From assembly GCF_032391395.1 (NCBI RefSeq), contig NZ_CP135916.1, positions 3,379,001 through 3,443,000 on the forward strand: a stretch of DNA of 64,000 bases, in the 5' to 3' direction. This DNA is from Sphingomonas sp. Y38-1Y. Its GTDB lineage: Bacteria; Pseudomonadota; Alphaproteobacteria; Sphingomonadales; Sphingomonadaceae. Positions within the stretch are counted from its first letter, which is position 1, and each line of letters starts with the position of its first letter. Positions 8,071 to 15,884 of this stretch are shown in pieces. A program made the translations under genes and the position numbers. The notes beneath the pieces are model-generated. The model saw nothing but the letters and a program-made list of their open reading frames with translations, was not told the origin of the DNA and did not search any database.

Positions 8071-9120
8071 ATGGCATTCCACGTCTACATGCTGCGTCTG
8101 GCGGACGGGCATTTCTATGTCGGCCACACCGACAATCTCGAGCACCGCATCGCTCAGCATGAAGCGGGTACGCTCCCCGGATACACCCAGACACGGAGGC
8201 CAATTGAACTCGTGTGGTCCGAAGCCGTCGTCACCCGGGAGGAAGCCCTTGCCGCCGAGGCGCAGATCAAGGGTTGGCGACGCGAGAAGAAAGAGGCGCT
8301 GATCGCTGGTGATTGGGCGCAAGTGTCCGGCCTCGCGCGCAAGTCCTTCGATACGGGTCTTCGTCAGGCTCAGCCCCTACTCAGGACGAACGGGGAGGAG
8401 AAGCCCGCCCCGCCCCCCGTCATCATCCTCGTACGCCCGCAGCTCGGCGAGAATATCGGCAAGGCGGCGCGTGCGATGCTCAATTTCGGGCTGGTCGAGA
8501 TGCGGCTGGTCGCCCCCCGGGACGGATGGCCCAATCCCGCGGCAGGCCCCGCCGCCAGCGGCGCGGACGTCGTGCTCGCGCAGGCACAGGTTTTCGACAG
8601 CGTCCACGACGCCGTCGCCGATTGCGCGCACGTCTATGCCACCACCGTCCGCAAGCGCGGTGTCACCAAGCCCGTCGTCACGCCCGAGCAGGCCGCACTC
8701 GGCATCCATGGCCGCACGGGCCGGTCGGCGATCCTGTTCGGGCCCGAGCGGTCGGGGCTCGAGACTGACGACGTCGCGATCGCGCGTGAGATCCTGACGG
8801 TGCCGATCAATCCGGAGTTCGGATCGCTCAACCTGGCGCAGGCGGTGATCCTCGTCGCCTATGAATGGTCGAAGCATGTCGACCTGGTGCAGCCGACCGA
8901 TACCGAGCTCGACTCACCCGCGCCGCAGACCGAGCTCGACGGCATGATCGACCAGTTTGAGACGATGCTGGAAGGCGCCGGCTATTTCTTCCCGCCGGAC
9001 AAGGTGCCGACGACCAAGCGGATGATCCGCACGCTGCTGACCAAGCCGGCCTGGACCACGCCCGAGGTGCGGACGGTGCGGGGGATGCTTTCGGCGCTCG
9101 CACGGCCGCGGGATCGGTAA
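8071..9120 (+). CDS. Fusion of a GIY-YIG domain to a TrmJ-like RNA methyltransferase
   Basis: One continuous frame of 349 residues. Residues 1-90 are a GIY-YIG nuclease-like domain (VYMLRLADGHFYVGHT, then RIAQHEAG and the family's LAAEAQIKGWRREKK end). Residues about 91-110 (SFDTGLRQAQPLLRTNGEE) are a translated family A repeat. Residues 115-349 are a SpoU/TrmH-type 2'-O-methyltransferase of the TrmJ class (ILVRPQLGENIGKAARAM, then LFGPERSGL and INPEFGSLNLAQAV with a deep-knot pattern), expected to modify position 32 of tRNA. Normally these are separate genes. No ATG, GTG or TTG lies between the repeat and the methyltransferase, so independent initiation of TrmJ would have to use a GTG near 8322 inside the first domain. 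The start is ATG 8071; an adjacent GTG at 8068 is possible. Confidence 0.85.
   Translation: MAFHVYMLRLADGHFYVGHTDNLEHRIAQHEAGTLPGYTQTRRPIELVWSEAVVTREEALAAEAQIKGWRREKKEALIAGDWAQVSGLARKSFDTGLRQAQPLLRTNGEEKPAPPPVIILVRPQLGENIGKAARAMLNFGLVEMRLVAPRDGWPNPAAGPAASGADVVLAQAQVFDSVHDAVADCAHVYATTVRKRGVTKPVVTPEQAALGIHGRTGRSAILFGPERSGLETDDVAIAREILTVPINPEFGSLNLAQAVILVAYEWSKHVDLVQPTDTELDSPAPQTELDGMIDQFETMLEGAGYFFPPDKVPTTKRMIRTLLTKPAWTTPEVRTVRGMLSALARPRDR
8346..8397. repeat. Family A repeat copy inside a coding sequence
   Basis: The bases between GCGCAAGTCC and GAACGGGGAG match one arm of the family A repeat (TTCGATACGGGTCTTCG, then CAGG..CTACTCAGGACGAACGG). It is read in frame as the linker between the GIY-YIG and methyltransferase domains. 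Confidence 0.8.
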
Positions 9121-9123
9121 CGT

Positions 9124-9305
9124 TTGTGCCCCGGCGCAGGCCGGGGCCCAGTTGGTAGACGTTAGTGAGTCCCACTACGGCTTTCCCACCTGGGCCCCGG
9201 CCTTCGCCGGGGTACAAGAAGGCACGTGCTCCCGCGAAGGCGGGAGCCCAGGGCCGCGCAGCACAACGCCTACGACTCTGGACCCTCGCCTTCGCGGAGG
9301 GTACG
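9124..9305. repeat. Intergenic repeat block, families D and E
   Basis: This gap between the convergent trmJ fusion and ligM contains two inverted pairs. The first is GTGCCCCGGCGCAGGCCGGG with its partner around 9190-9222 (family D). The second is GTGCTCCCGCGAAGGCGGGA with a weaker partner before 9305 (family E). Both families recur at 38.4 and 54.5 kb. No gene is visible. Confidence 0.8.
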
Positions 9306-9306
9306 A

Positions 9307-10704
9307 TTACGCCCCCTGCTTCGTGCGCCAGCCCTCGGCGTAATTGTCGCGCGCGACTTCCGAATACGGGACCGAGCTGACGATCGCCTTGATCTCCGTC
9401 TGGACGTGGCGCTCGACCGTCGGCTTGCGCGTGCCGCCATCGGGTTCGCCCCACAGCAGCGACACCTCGGTGCCCGGCTCGGCGAAATCGGCCTCGACCA
9501 TCGCCAGCGTCAGCATCTTGCCCTCATTCGCGGAGTAGCCGATCCAGGTGGAGATCCCGATCGTCTTCCCGTCCTTCAGCACCGCGTCATAGGGGTGCAT
9601 CGAATAGACCGCGCTCGGGAACTCCATATACTTGGCGCGGTCGCCCTTCTGGAGCGCGGAGCTGACCACGCGCATCACGTCGGCATTGTCGAGCGCCAGC
9701 GTCACCTTCTTGCGCTGCGGCTGGCCGGCCATCCGCTCCAGCGCCTCGCGGCCAATGAAGTCGTGGTCGAACTTGACGAATGGGCCATAACCCAGGTCCC
9801 ACGGCGTCAGGTAATAGCCCTCGACGCTGTCGGGAACGAAGCTGCCGCCGATCGACGCCTTGGCCTCATAGCTGTTGGCCTTCAGCCACTCGCGATAGGG
9901 CTTCAGCGCCTCGCCGGTATAGACGGCGGGCAGCGGCGACGGGATCCAGCCGCTTTCCAGCGTGTTCGACGAATAGGTGCGACCGCCCACCAGCGTGAGG
10001 CCATGATCCTTGCCCGCCTCGATCAGCGCATTGCGGACGGTGTCGTAATCCTGCCACGGCCCGAACAGCTCATAACCCGGCTGGCCCGCCATGCCGTGGC
10101 GAAGCGCACGCACCTCGACCCCCGCGATCGTGATGCGCGCCATGTGGAAGAACTTCAGGTCAGGCGGCGTCTCGCCCATCGCCTCGCCCAGCACCGCCAT
10201 CGCGTTCGGCCCCTGAAGCTGGAAGCGATAATTCTTGCGGTTCTCGGGGTCGGGACGGACGGCGGTGCGCTCGTCGCGCTCGACCGTGACGTTCCAGTCG
10301 CCGGTCGCCGCGTGATACTCGACCCACTCAATCGTCGGCGCGCGCCCGACCAGGTTGAAGCGGTTCTCCTCCAGATAGAAGAGGATCACGTCGCCGATGA
10401 CATAGCCGTCGGGGGTGACGGGCACGAACTGCTTGGCGCGATCGGGGACGAAGCCCTTGAAGCTGTTGATGCCCAGATAGTTGAGCATCGCGAAGGCGTC
10501 GGGGCCGCTGACTTCAAGGTCGACCATGTGGAACGACTGATTGAACAGGACGGCCTTGGTCGCCCAGGCCTGCTGTTCGGTGCGCCAGTTCGAATATTCG
10601 GCGGGGACGCCCGGATAGACGTTGGGGCCGACCTGCTGGTTGCGCAGCAGGTCGACGATGTCGCCGCCCTGGTCGAGGACGGATTGCAGGCTCTGGTCGG
10701 TCAT
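9307..10704 (-). CDS. Tetrahydrofolate-dependent aryl O-demethylase, LigM/DesA type
   Basis: Predicted to move the methyl group of a methoxylated aromatic acid such as vanillate or 3-O-methylgallate onto tetrahydrofolate, giving 5-methyl-THF and the phenol. The 465 residues match LigM of Sphingobium SYK-6 in length. The protein has the GcvT fold with segments I remember from LigM: NWRTEQQAWATKAVLFNQS (about 44-62), RHGMAGQPGYELFGP, ESGWIPSPLPAVYTGEALKP and GPFVKFDHDFIGREAL. It is longer than GcvT or DMSP demethylase DmdA. It follows the alpha/beta hydrolase with a TGATG overlap, and divergent genes encode MetF-like, PurU and FolD enzymes that would recycle the methyl-THF. The substrate is inferred, not shown. 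Confidence 0.82.
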   Translation of the reverse strand: MTDQSLQSVLDQGGDIVDLLRNQQVGPNVYPGVPAEYSNWRTEQQAWATKAVLFNQSFHMVDLEVSGPDAFAMLNYLGINSFKGFVPDRAKQFVPVTPDGYVIGDVILFYLEENRFNLVGRAPTIEWVEYHAATGDWNVTVERDERTAVRPDPENRKNYRFQLQGPNAMAVLGEAMGETPPDLKFFHMARITIAGVEVRALRHGMAGQPGYELFGPWQDYDTVRNALIEAGKDHGLTLVGGRTYSSNTLESGWIPSPLPAVYTGEALKPYREWLKANSYEAKASIGGSFVPDSVEGYYLTPWDLGYGPFVKFDHDFIGREALERMAGQPQRKKVTLALDNADVMRVVSSALQKGDRAKYMEFPSAVYSMHPYDAVLKDGKTIGISTWIGYSANEGKMLTLAMVEADFAEPGTEVSLLWGEPDGGTRKPTVERHVQTEIKAIVSSVPYSEVARDNYAEGWRTKQGA

Positions 10705-11420
10705 CAGGCGTCTCCTGTGGAAGAGGGGGCCGCGAGCCAGTCGCGGATCGCGGCGTTGAAGGGACCGGGCGCTTCGACGGGCAGCATGTGCCCGGCGCCG
10801 GGGATGATGGTGAGGGTCGCGCCCGGGATGCGCGCGGCAAAGGCGGCGTGCTGCTCGGGCGTCGCCCAGCCGTCATGCTCACCGACCGCAACGAGCACCG
10901 GCACTCCGATGGCGGGAAGCAGCGAGTCGATCTCGGGACGGGTCAGCAGCGCGGCGATCTGCGCCGCATAGGCATCGACGCCCTGTTCGACGCACATCGT
11001 GCGGATCGGATTGACGAGCGCGGCATCGCCCCGGTGCGCGGGCGCGAACATTGGCGGCAGCCACGCATCGACCAGTGCCCCCGCCCCTTCGCATCGACCG
11101 AGGTCGAGCAGCTCGTGACGCTTCGCCGCCTCGCCCTCGCGCGGCAGGTGCGTGCCCGTGCTGACCAGCGCCAGCCGGTCGATCCGCTCGGGCGCCCGGC
11201 GCCAGATCTCCATCGCGACGCGCGCGCCCATCGAGTGCCCGAGCAGCGCGAAGCGCGGCGGCGAGTCGGCCAGGATCGCGTCGGCCATCTCGCCCAGGCT
11301 GTCGCGCGTCCCATGACCCGCCAGCGCGATCACGTTGGCGAGAGAGGCAGACTGCGGCTCGAACACGCGCGCGTCGCACAGCAGGCCCGGCACCATCAGC
11401 AGGGGCAGCGCGTCGTGCAC
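10704..11420 (-). CDS. Alpha/beta hydrolase
   Basis: A 238-residue alpha/beta hydrolase: nucleophile elbow GHSMG (about residue 80), acid in VGEHDGWATP and histidine in GAGHMLPVE close to the C-terminus, with a cap of about 60 residues between. There is no signal peptide, so it is cytoplasmic. It is the first gene of a two-gene minus-strand unit and its TGA overlaps the ligM-like ATG. An ester hydrolase could supply the free aromatic acid to the demethylase, but the family is too broad to name a substrate. Confidence 0.85.
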   Translation of the reverse strand: MHDALPLLMVPGLLCDARVFEPQSASLANVIALAGHGTRDSLGEMADAILADSPPRFALLGHSMGARVAMEIWRRAPERIDRLALVSTGTHLPREGEAAKRHELLDLGRCEGAGALVDAWLPPMFAPAHRGDAALVNPIRTMCVEQGVDAYAAQIAALLTRPEIDSLLPAIGVPVLVAVGEHDGWATPEQHAAFAARIPGATLTIIPGAGHMLPVEAPGPFNAAIRDWLAAPSSTGDA

Positions 11421-11455
11421 GTTCGATCTGTCTCCGTTTTCGCGTTTCTGAAACT

Positions 11456-11469
11456 TTCGTCTATACGAA
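11456..11469. promoter_or_regulatory. Possible operator in the hydrolase/metF divergent region
   Basis: The palindrome TTCGTCTATACGAA (five-base arms, four-base spacer) lies 36 bases upstream of the hydrolase start (11420) and 72 bases before the metF-like ATG. Its size and symmetry suit a dimeric repressor such as a MarR- or GntR-type protein. No regulator gene is adjacent, so this is only a candidate. Confidence 0.35.
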
Positions 11470-11540
11470 TGAAAGAAGCTCGGCTAGAGGCTTTGCAAGC
11501 AAAGTCCCGGATCGGGGACGAGACGAACGGGAGACGGTCG

Positions 11541-12419
11541 ATGGTCGATGCCAGCGAGGCGCTGCACCCCAATTGGGCAACGATGCCGGCGGTGGTGACC
11601 GACGGTTACTCGCTGGAGATGACCGCCAAGGATTTCGGCGCGCTCCACGACGCCGCCCCCGGCATCGCCGCCGAGACGCCGGTGGCGATCACCTTCCTGC
11701 CCGGCGAGACGATCGACGCGCGCGTTGCCGCCGCCGCCGCCGTCCGTCGGCTGGGCTTCGAGCCGATGCCGCACCTGTCGGCCCGGCGCATCGCCACGCA
11801 CGAGGAGCTCGACACGATGCTCGCGCGCGCGGTGGATGAGGCGGGCGCCAGGCGCGCCTTCATCGTCGCGGGCGATCCGCCGGAGCCCGCCGGGCCGTTT
11901 GCCGACACGCTGTCGATCATCCGAACCGGCCTTCTCGAAAAGCACGGTTTCCGCGCGATCGGCGTGGCCGGCCATCCGGAGGGGCATCCCAACATGGACG
12001 GCGACGGGCTATGGGAAGCGCTCGAGACCAAGCTGGCGGCGCTGGAGGAACGCGGGCTCGGCGCGCTGATCGTCACACAGTTCGGGTTCGACGCCGATCC
12101 GTTCATCGACTGGCTGGAAGCGCTGCGCGCCCGCGGGATCACCGCGCCCGTCCGCATCGGCGTGCCGGGACCGGCGGGCATCAAGACGCTGCTCCGCTTC
12201 GCGGCGCGCTGCGGCGTCGGCGCGTCGGCGGCGGTGATGACGAAGTACGGCGTCTCGATCACCAAGCTGCTCGGCACCGCGGGTCCGGACAAGCTGGTCG
12301 ACACGCTCGCGCGTCGGCTGACGCCCGCGCATGGCCCGGTGCGGCTGCATTTCTATCCGTTCGGCGGGCTTGTTAACACCGTCGATTGGATCAACGACTA
12401 TCAGGCGCGCCAGCGCTGA
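11541..12419 (+). CDS. Methylenetetrahydrofolate reductase-like protein
   Basis: A 292-residue TIM-barrel protein of the MetF family, predicted to interconvert 5-methyl- and 5,10-methylene-tetrahydrofolate. Supporting segments are SLEMTAKD near the N-terminus, the barrel strand MPHLSARRI (about residues 76-84), [14 protein letters not shown] (about 110-124), [11 protein letters not shown] (about 146-156) and [14 protein letters not shown]. The ATG at 11541 has GGGAGACGG upstream; a longer start at 11470 is possible but poorly supported. In SYK-6 a metF gene accompanies ligM and is needed to oxidise the methyl group taken from vanillate; the same role is likely here. It is followed after 14 bases by purU. 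Confidence 0.85.
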   Translation: MVDASEALHPNWATMPAVVTDGYSLEMTAKDFGALHDAAPGIAAETPVAITFLPGETIDARVAAAAAVRRLGFEPMPHLSARRIATHEELDTMLARAVDEAGARRAFIVAGDPPEPAGPFADTLSIIRTGLLEKHGFRAIGVAGHPEGHPNMDGDGLWEALETKLAALEERGLGALIVTQFGFDADPFIDWLEALRARGITAPVRIGVPGPAGIKTLLRFAARCGVGASAAVMTKYGVSITKLLGTAGPDKLVDTLARRLTPAHGPVRLHFYPFGGLVNTVDWINDYQARQR

Positions 12420-12433
12420 AGGGGGAGAGGCAA

Positions 12434-13288
12434 GTGACGACAATCTGCACGCTGAGCCTGTCGTGTGACGACAAGCCAGGCCTGGTCGCGACCGTGGCCG
12501 GTTTTCTGGCGGGCAATGGCGGCAACATCGTCGACGCGCAGCAGTTCGACGACCGCCTCAACCACCGCTTCTTTATGCGCGTCGTGTTCGAGCTGGCGGA
12601 CGGCGATGTCGATCGGATGCGCGACGCGTTTGGCGCGATCGCTGCCGAGCACGGCATGGACTGGAAGCTGCGCGCCGCGGGCGAGCAGCAGCGCGTCATC
12701 CTGATGGTGTCGAAGTTCGACCATTGCCTGGGCGACCTTCTCTATCGCCGCCGCATCGGCGAGCTCGACATGGACGTGGTCGCGATCATTTCGAACCACC
12801 CGCAATCGGCGCTCAACGTGTCGATGGTGGGGAGCATCCCCTATCACCACCTGCCGATCACGCCCGAGACCAAGCCGCAGCAGGAAGCGCGGATCAAGGC
12901 GATCGTGGACGAGACCGGCGCCGACCTGGTCGTGCTCGCCCGCTACATGCAGATCCTGTCGGACGACCTGTCGGCGTTCCTGTCGGGCCGCTGCATCAAC
13001 ATCCATCACAGCTTCCTGCCCGGCTTCAAGGGCGCCAAGCCCTATCACCAGGCGCACAAGCGCGGAGTGAAGATGATCGGCGCAACCGCCCATTATGTGA
13101 CCGAGGATCTCGACGAGGGGCCGATCATCACCCAGGACGTCGAGGCGGTCAGCCATGCCGACACGCCCGAAGATCTGGTGCGCAAGGGGCGCGACATCGA
13201 GCGCCGCGTGCTCGCCGCCGCGGTCGCCTATCACCTCGAGGATCGCGTGCTCCTCAACGGCAACCGCACCGTCGTGTTCAGGAACTGA
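12434..13288 (+). CDS. purU: Formyltetrahydrofolate deformylase
   Basis: Hydrolyses 10-formyl-THF to THF and formate. The 284-residue protein has an N-terminal ACT domain (about residues 1-80, [20 protein letters not shown]) and a formyltransferase-like catalytic domain with [16 protein letters not shown] and the catalytic aspartate region [17 protein letters not shown]. The start is GTG at 12434 with GGGGGAGAGG just upstream. The stop overlaps the folD start (TGATG). In the context of the LigM-type demethylase, PurU is the step that regenerates free THF and releases the former methyl carbon as formate. Confidence 0.95.
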   Translation: MTTICTLSLSCDDKPGLVATVAGFLAGNGGNIVDAQQFDDRLNHRFFMRVVFELADGDVDRMRDAFGAIAAEHGMDWKLRAAGEQQRVILMVSKFDHCLGDLLYRRRIGELDMDVVAIISNHPQSALNVSMVGSIPYHHLPITPETKPQQEARIKAIVDETGADLVVLARYMQILSDDLSAFLSGRCINIHHSFLPGFKGAKPYHQAHKRGVKMIGATAHYVTEDLDEGPIITQDVEAVSHADTPEDLVRKGRDIERRVLAAAVAYHLEDRVLLNGNRTVVFRN

Positions 13289-14142
13289 TGGCCGCGATCA
13301 TCGACGGCAAGGCGATCGCCGCGTCGCTGTCGGGCGAGACGGCGGCGCGCGTCGCCGCGCTGCCCGCCGCGCCGGGCCTCGCCGTGGTGCTCGTCGGCCA
13401 TGATCCGGCAAGCGAGGTCTATGTCGGACGCAAGCTGGTCGCCGCCAAGGCAGCCGGCATCCGCTCGATCGAGCATCGCCTGCCCGCCGACACCGATCAG
13501 GCGACGCTGCTCGCGCTGATCGCCGACCTCAATGCCGATACGGGCGTCCACGGTATCCTCGTCCAGCTGCCGCTGCCGGCGCAGATCGATGCGGGCGCCG
13601 TGCTCGACGCGATCGCGCCCGAAAAGGACGTCGATGGCTTCCACCCGGTCAATGTCGGGCGGCTGTCGAGCGGTACCGGCGGTCTCGTCCCCTGCACGCC
13701 GCTCGGCTGCATGAAGCTGCTCGACACCGTCATCGACGATTATCGCGGGCTGGACGTCGTCGTGATCGGCAAGTCGAACATCGTCGGCAAGCCCGTGGCG
13801 ATGCTGCTCCTCGAACGCGAGGCGACGGTGACCGTGACGCATATCGCGACGCAGGGCCTCCCCGCGATCTGCGCCCGCGCCGACATCGTCGTCGCGGCCG
13901 CGGGCAGCCCGCGGCTGGTGAAGGGCGACTGGGTCAAGCCCGGTGCGGTCGTGATCGACGTCGGCATCACACGCGTCATGGGCGAGGACGGCCGTACCCG
14001 GCTGGTCGGCGACGTCGCCTTCGACGAGGTGCAGCACGCCCGCGCGGTCACGCCGGTGCCGGGCGGCGTCGGCCCCATGACGATCGCCTGCCTGCTCCAG
14101 AACACCGTCCGCGCCGCGGAGATCGCCCATGGCAGAGCTTAG
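13288..14142 (+). CDS. folD: Bifunctional methylene-THF dehydrogenase/methenyl-THF cyclohydrolase
   Basis: Oxidises 5,10-methylene-THF to methenyl-THF with NADP and hydrolyses that to 10-formyl-THF. The 284 residues show the standard signatures: [14 protein letters not shown] with the catalytic lysine (about residue 52), [14 protein letters not shown] for the nucleotide site (about 158-171) and [14 protein letters not shown] near the end. Its ATG overlaps the purU stop, and the last 14 bases overlap folB. It supplies the oxidation step between the MetF-like protein and PurU. Confidence 0.96.
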   Translation: MAAIIDGKAIAASLSGETAARVAALPAAPGLAVVLVGHDPASEVYVGRKLVAAKAAGIRSIEHRLPADTDQATLLALIADLNADTGVHGILVQLPLPAQIDAGAVLDAIAPEKDVDGFHPVNVGRLSSGTGGLVPCTPLGCMKLLDTVIDDYRGLDVVVIGKSNIVGKPVAMLLLEREATVTVTHIATQGLPAICARADIVVAAAGSPRLVKGDWVKPGAVVIDVGITRVMGEDGRTRLVGDVAFDEVQHARAVTPVPGGVGPMTIACLLQNTVRAAEIAHGRA

Positions 14143-14515
14143 GCTCGCCGCCGCCGCGGATCGCATCCGCCGCACCACGCGCGTCGCGGTGCGCAACCTG
14201 ACGATCGTCGCCGATATCGGCATCCATGCGCACGAGATGAACCGTCGCCAGCCGCTTGTGATCGCGGTCGAGCTCGAAACCGTGGGCGCCGACGAGGACG
14301 CGATCGACGCCACCATCGACTATCGCGCGATCGCCGCCGCGGCGGAGGCGCTGGGCGACACGCGGATCGCGCTGATCGAGACCTTTGCCGAGCGGCTGGC
14401 GGCGCAGTGCCTGGCGATGCCAGGCGTGCTCGCCGCCGCAGTGACCGTCGACAAACCCAACGCGCTGCCCCCCGCGCTCGCCAGCGCCACGGTCGAGCTG
14501 CGGCGAGAGCGATGA
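14129..14515 (+). CDS. folB: Dihydroneopterin aldolase
   Basis: Cleaves 7,8-dihydroneopterin to 6-hydroxymethyl-dihydropterin in folate synthesis. The 128-residue product has the FolB core: [21 protein letters not shown] (two strands and the first helix), [10 protein letters not shown] with the conserved tyrosine, and [10 protein letters not shown] near the C-terminus. It overlaps folD by 14 bases and the MFS gene by ATGA, so it sits inside this one-carbon operon and supports THF supply. Confidence 0.92.
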   Translation: MAELRLAAAADRIRRTTRVAVRNLTIVADIGIHAHEMNRRQPLVIAVELETVGADEDAIDATIDYRAIAAAAEALGDTRIALIETFAERLAAQCLAMPGVLAAAVTVDKPNALPPALASATVELRRER

Positions 14516-15813
14516 GCGCCCCTGCCCCCGCCGACGATCCCGTCGCCCGCGCACTCGCCGATCGGCCGATGCACCGGGTCCAGGTCGTCGCAGTGGTGAT
14601 CGCGATCCTCCTCAATGCGATCGACGGCTTCGACGTGCTGGCGATCACCTTTGCCGCGCCAGGCATCGCCGCCGATTGGGGCATTGGCCCCGCTCGCCTC
14701 GGGCTTGCCCTGTCGGCGGGGATGGTCGGCATGACGATCGGTTCGCTGATCCTCGCGCCGCTGGGCGACCGGTACGGGCGGCGTCCGCTCGCGCTTGTCT
14801 GCCTGATGCTGATGGGCGGCGGCATGGCGCTGACCGCGACCGCCAGCGACCTTACGACCCTGTGCCTGTGGCGCGTTGTCACCGGCATCGGCATTGGCGG
14901 CATGGTGGCCGCCGCCAACGCGATCGCCGCCGAGTTCGCCAACGAGCGGCGCCGCGACTTCTGCGTTGCGGCGATGGCGGTCGGATATCCGGCGGGCGGG
15001 CTGGTCGGCGGGTTCGCCGTCGCCGACCTCGCCGTCACGCATGGCTGGCAGGCGATCTTCGTCGCGGGCGGGCTCGTCACGCTGGCGCTGGTGCCCGTCG
15101 TCGCGATCGCGCTTCCCGAATCGCTCGCCTTCCTCGCCCGCGCCCCCGACGACAAGGCGCGCGAGCGGCTCGAAGCGCTGAGCGCCCGCATCGGCATCCA
15201 TCCGCCGGCGTCCTCGCCCGCCACCCGGGCCAGGAGCGGCAGCATCGCCGCGCTGTTCGATGCGCGCCATCGCCGGCTGACGTTGCTGCTCGTTGCCGCC
15301 TATTTCCTCCACATTCTCGCTTTCTATTTTTTCAGCGGCTGGCTGCCCAAGGCGATGACCGACCTCGGCCACGCCGCGCCCGACGCGATCCGCACCTCCG
15401 CGCTAATGAGCCTGGGCGGCGTGCTCGGCGGCGGGCTGCTCGGCTGGATGGCGCCGCGGCTGGGGCTCGACCGGCTGCTCATCGCGGCGATGCTGCTGAC
15501 CAGCGTCAGCTTCGCGGCGTTCGCGGGGTTCAGCGGCCTCCAGGCGCTCCAGCCGATCGCGTTCGTCGCGGGCGTCGGCATCTTCGGCGGGATCGTCGGC
15601 CTCTATGCCCTGCTCGCGCGCGGCTTCCCGCCGGAACTACGCGTCACCGGCACCGGCTTCGCGGTCGGCGTGGGACGCGGCGCGGCGGTGCTCGGCCCGG
15701 TGATCGGCGGGCTGCTGATTCAGGAAGGGCTGTCCGCCTCGATCGCGATCGCCATCGTCGGCGCGGCCTCGCTGATCGCCGCCGGCTGCGTCGCGACCCT
15801 GGCGCGTCGGTAA
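14512..15813 (+). CDS. MFS transporter, aromatic acid:H+ symporter type
   Basis: A 433-residue transporter with twelve predicted membrane segments. Features of the AAHS (PcaK/VanK-like) family are the DGFDVLAITFAAPGIA motif in the first segment, LGDRYGRRPLALV in the loop between segments 2 and 3, and RVVTGIGIGGMVAAANAIAAE in segment 4. The start ATG overlaps the folB stop (ATGA). Location in an operon with C1 enzymes, opposite a LigM-type demethylase, suggests import of methoxylated aromatic acids such as vanillate; the exact substrate is inferred. Confidence 0.85.
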   Translation: MSAPAPADDPVARALADRPMHRVQVVAVVIAILLNAIDGFDVLAITFAAPGIAADWGIGPARLGLALSAGMVGMTIGSLILAPLGDRYGRRPLALVCLMLMGGGMALTATASDLTTLCLWRVVTGIGIGGMVAAANAIAAEFANERRRDFCVAAMAVGYPAGGLVGGFAVADLAVTHGWQAIFVAGGLVTLALVPVVAIALPESLAFLARAPDDKARERLEALSARIGIHPPASSPATRARSGSIAALFDARHRRLTLLLVAAYFLHILAFYFFSGWLPKAMTDLGHAAPDAIRTSALMSLGGVLGGGLLGWMAPRLGLDRLLIAAMLLTSVSFAAFAGFSGLQALQPIAFVAGVGIFGGIVGLYALLARGFPPELRVTGTGFAVGVGRGAAVLGPVIGGLLIQEGLSASIAIAIVGAASLIAAGCVATLARR

Positions 15814-15884
15814 CCGCCGAAACCGCTTGCGCGCGCGCGCCGCCCGCGCAATTTTCCCGGCCATCAACGGGAGGACCCAACCAG

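Noticed and set aside
9307..10704. DMSP demethylase DmdA or glycine cleavage GcvT as alternatives for the ligM-like protein
   Set aside because: The protein is about 100 residues longer than either, and matches remembered LigM segments such as ESGWIPSPLPAVYTG; no glycine cleavage genes are adjacent.
9226..10971. A 581-codon plus-strand frame opposite the ligM-like gene
   Set aside because: Arg/His/Asp-rich shadow of a real gene without domain signatures; its start lies inside a family E repeat.
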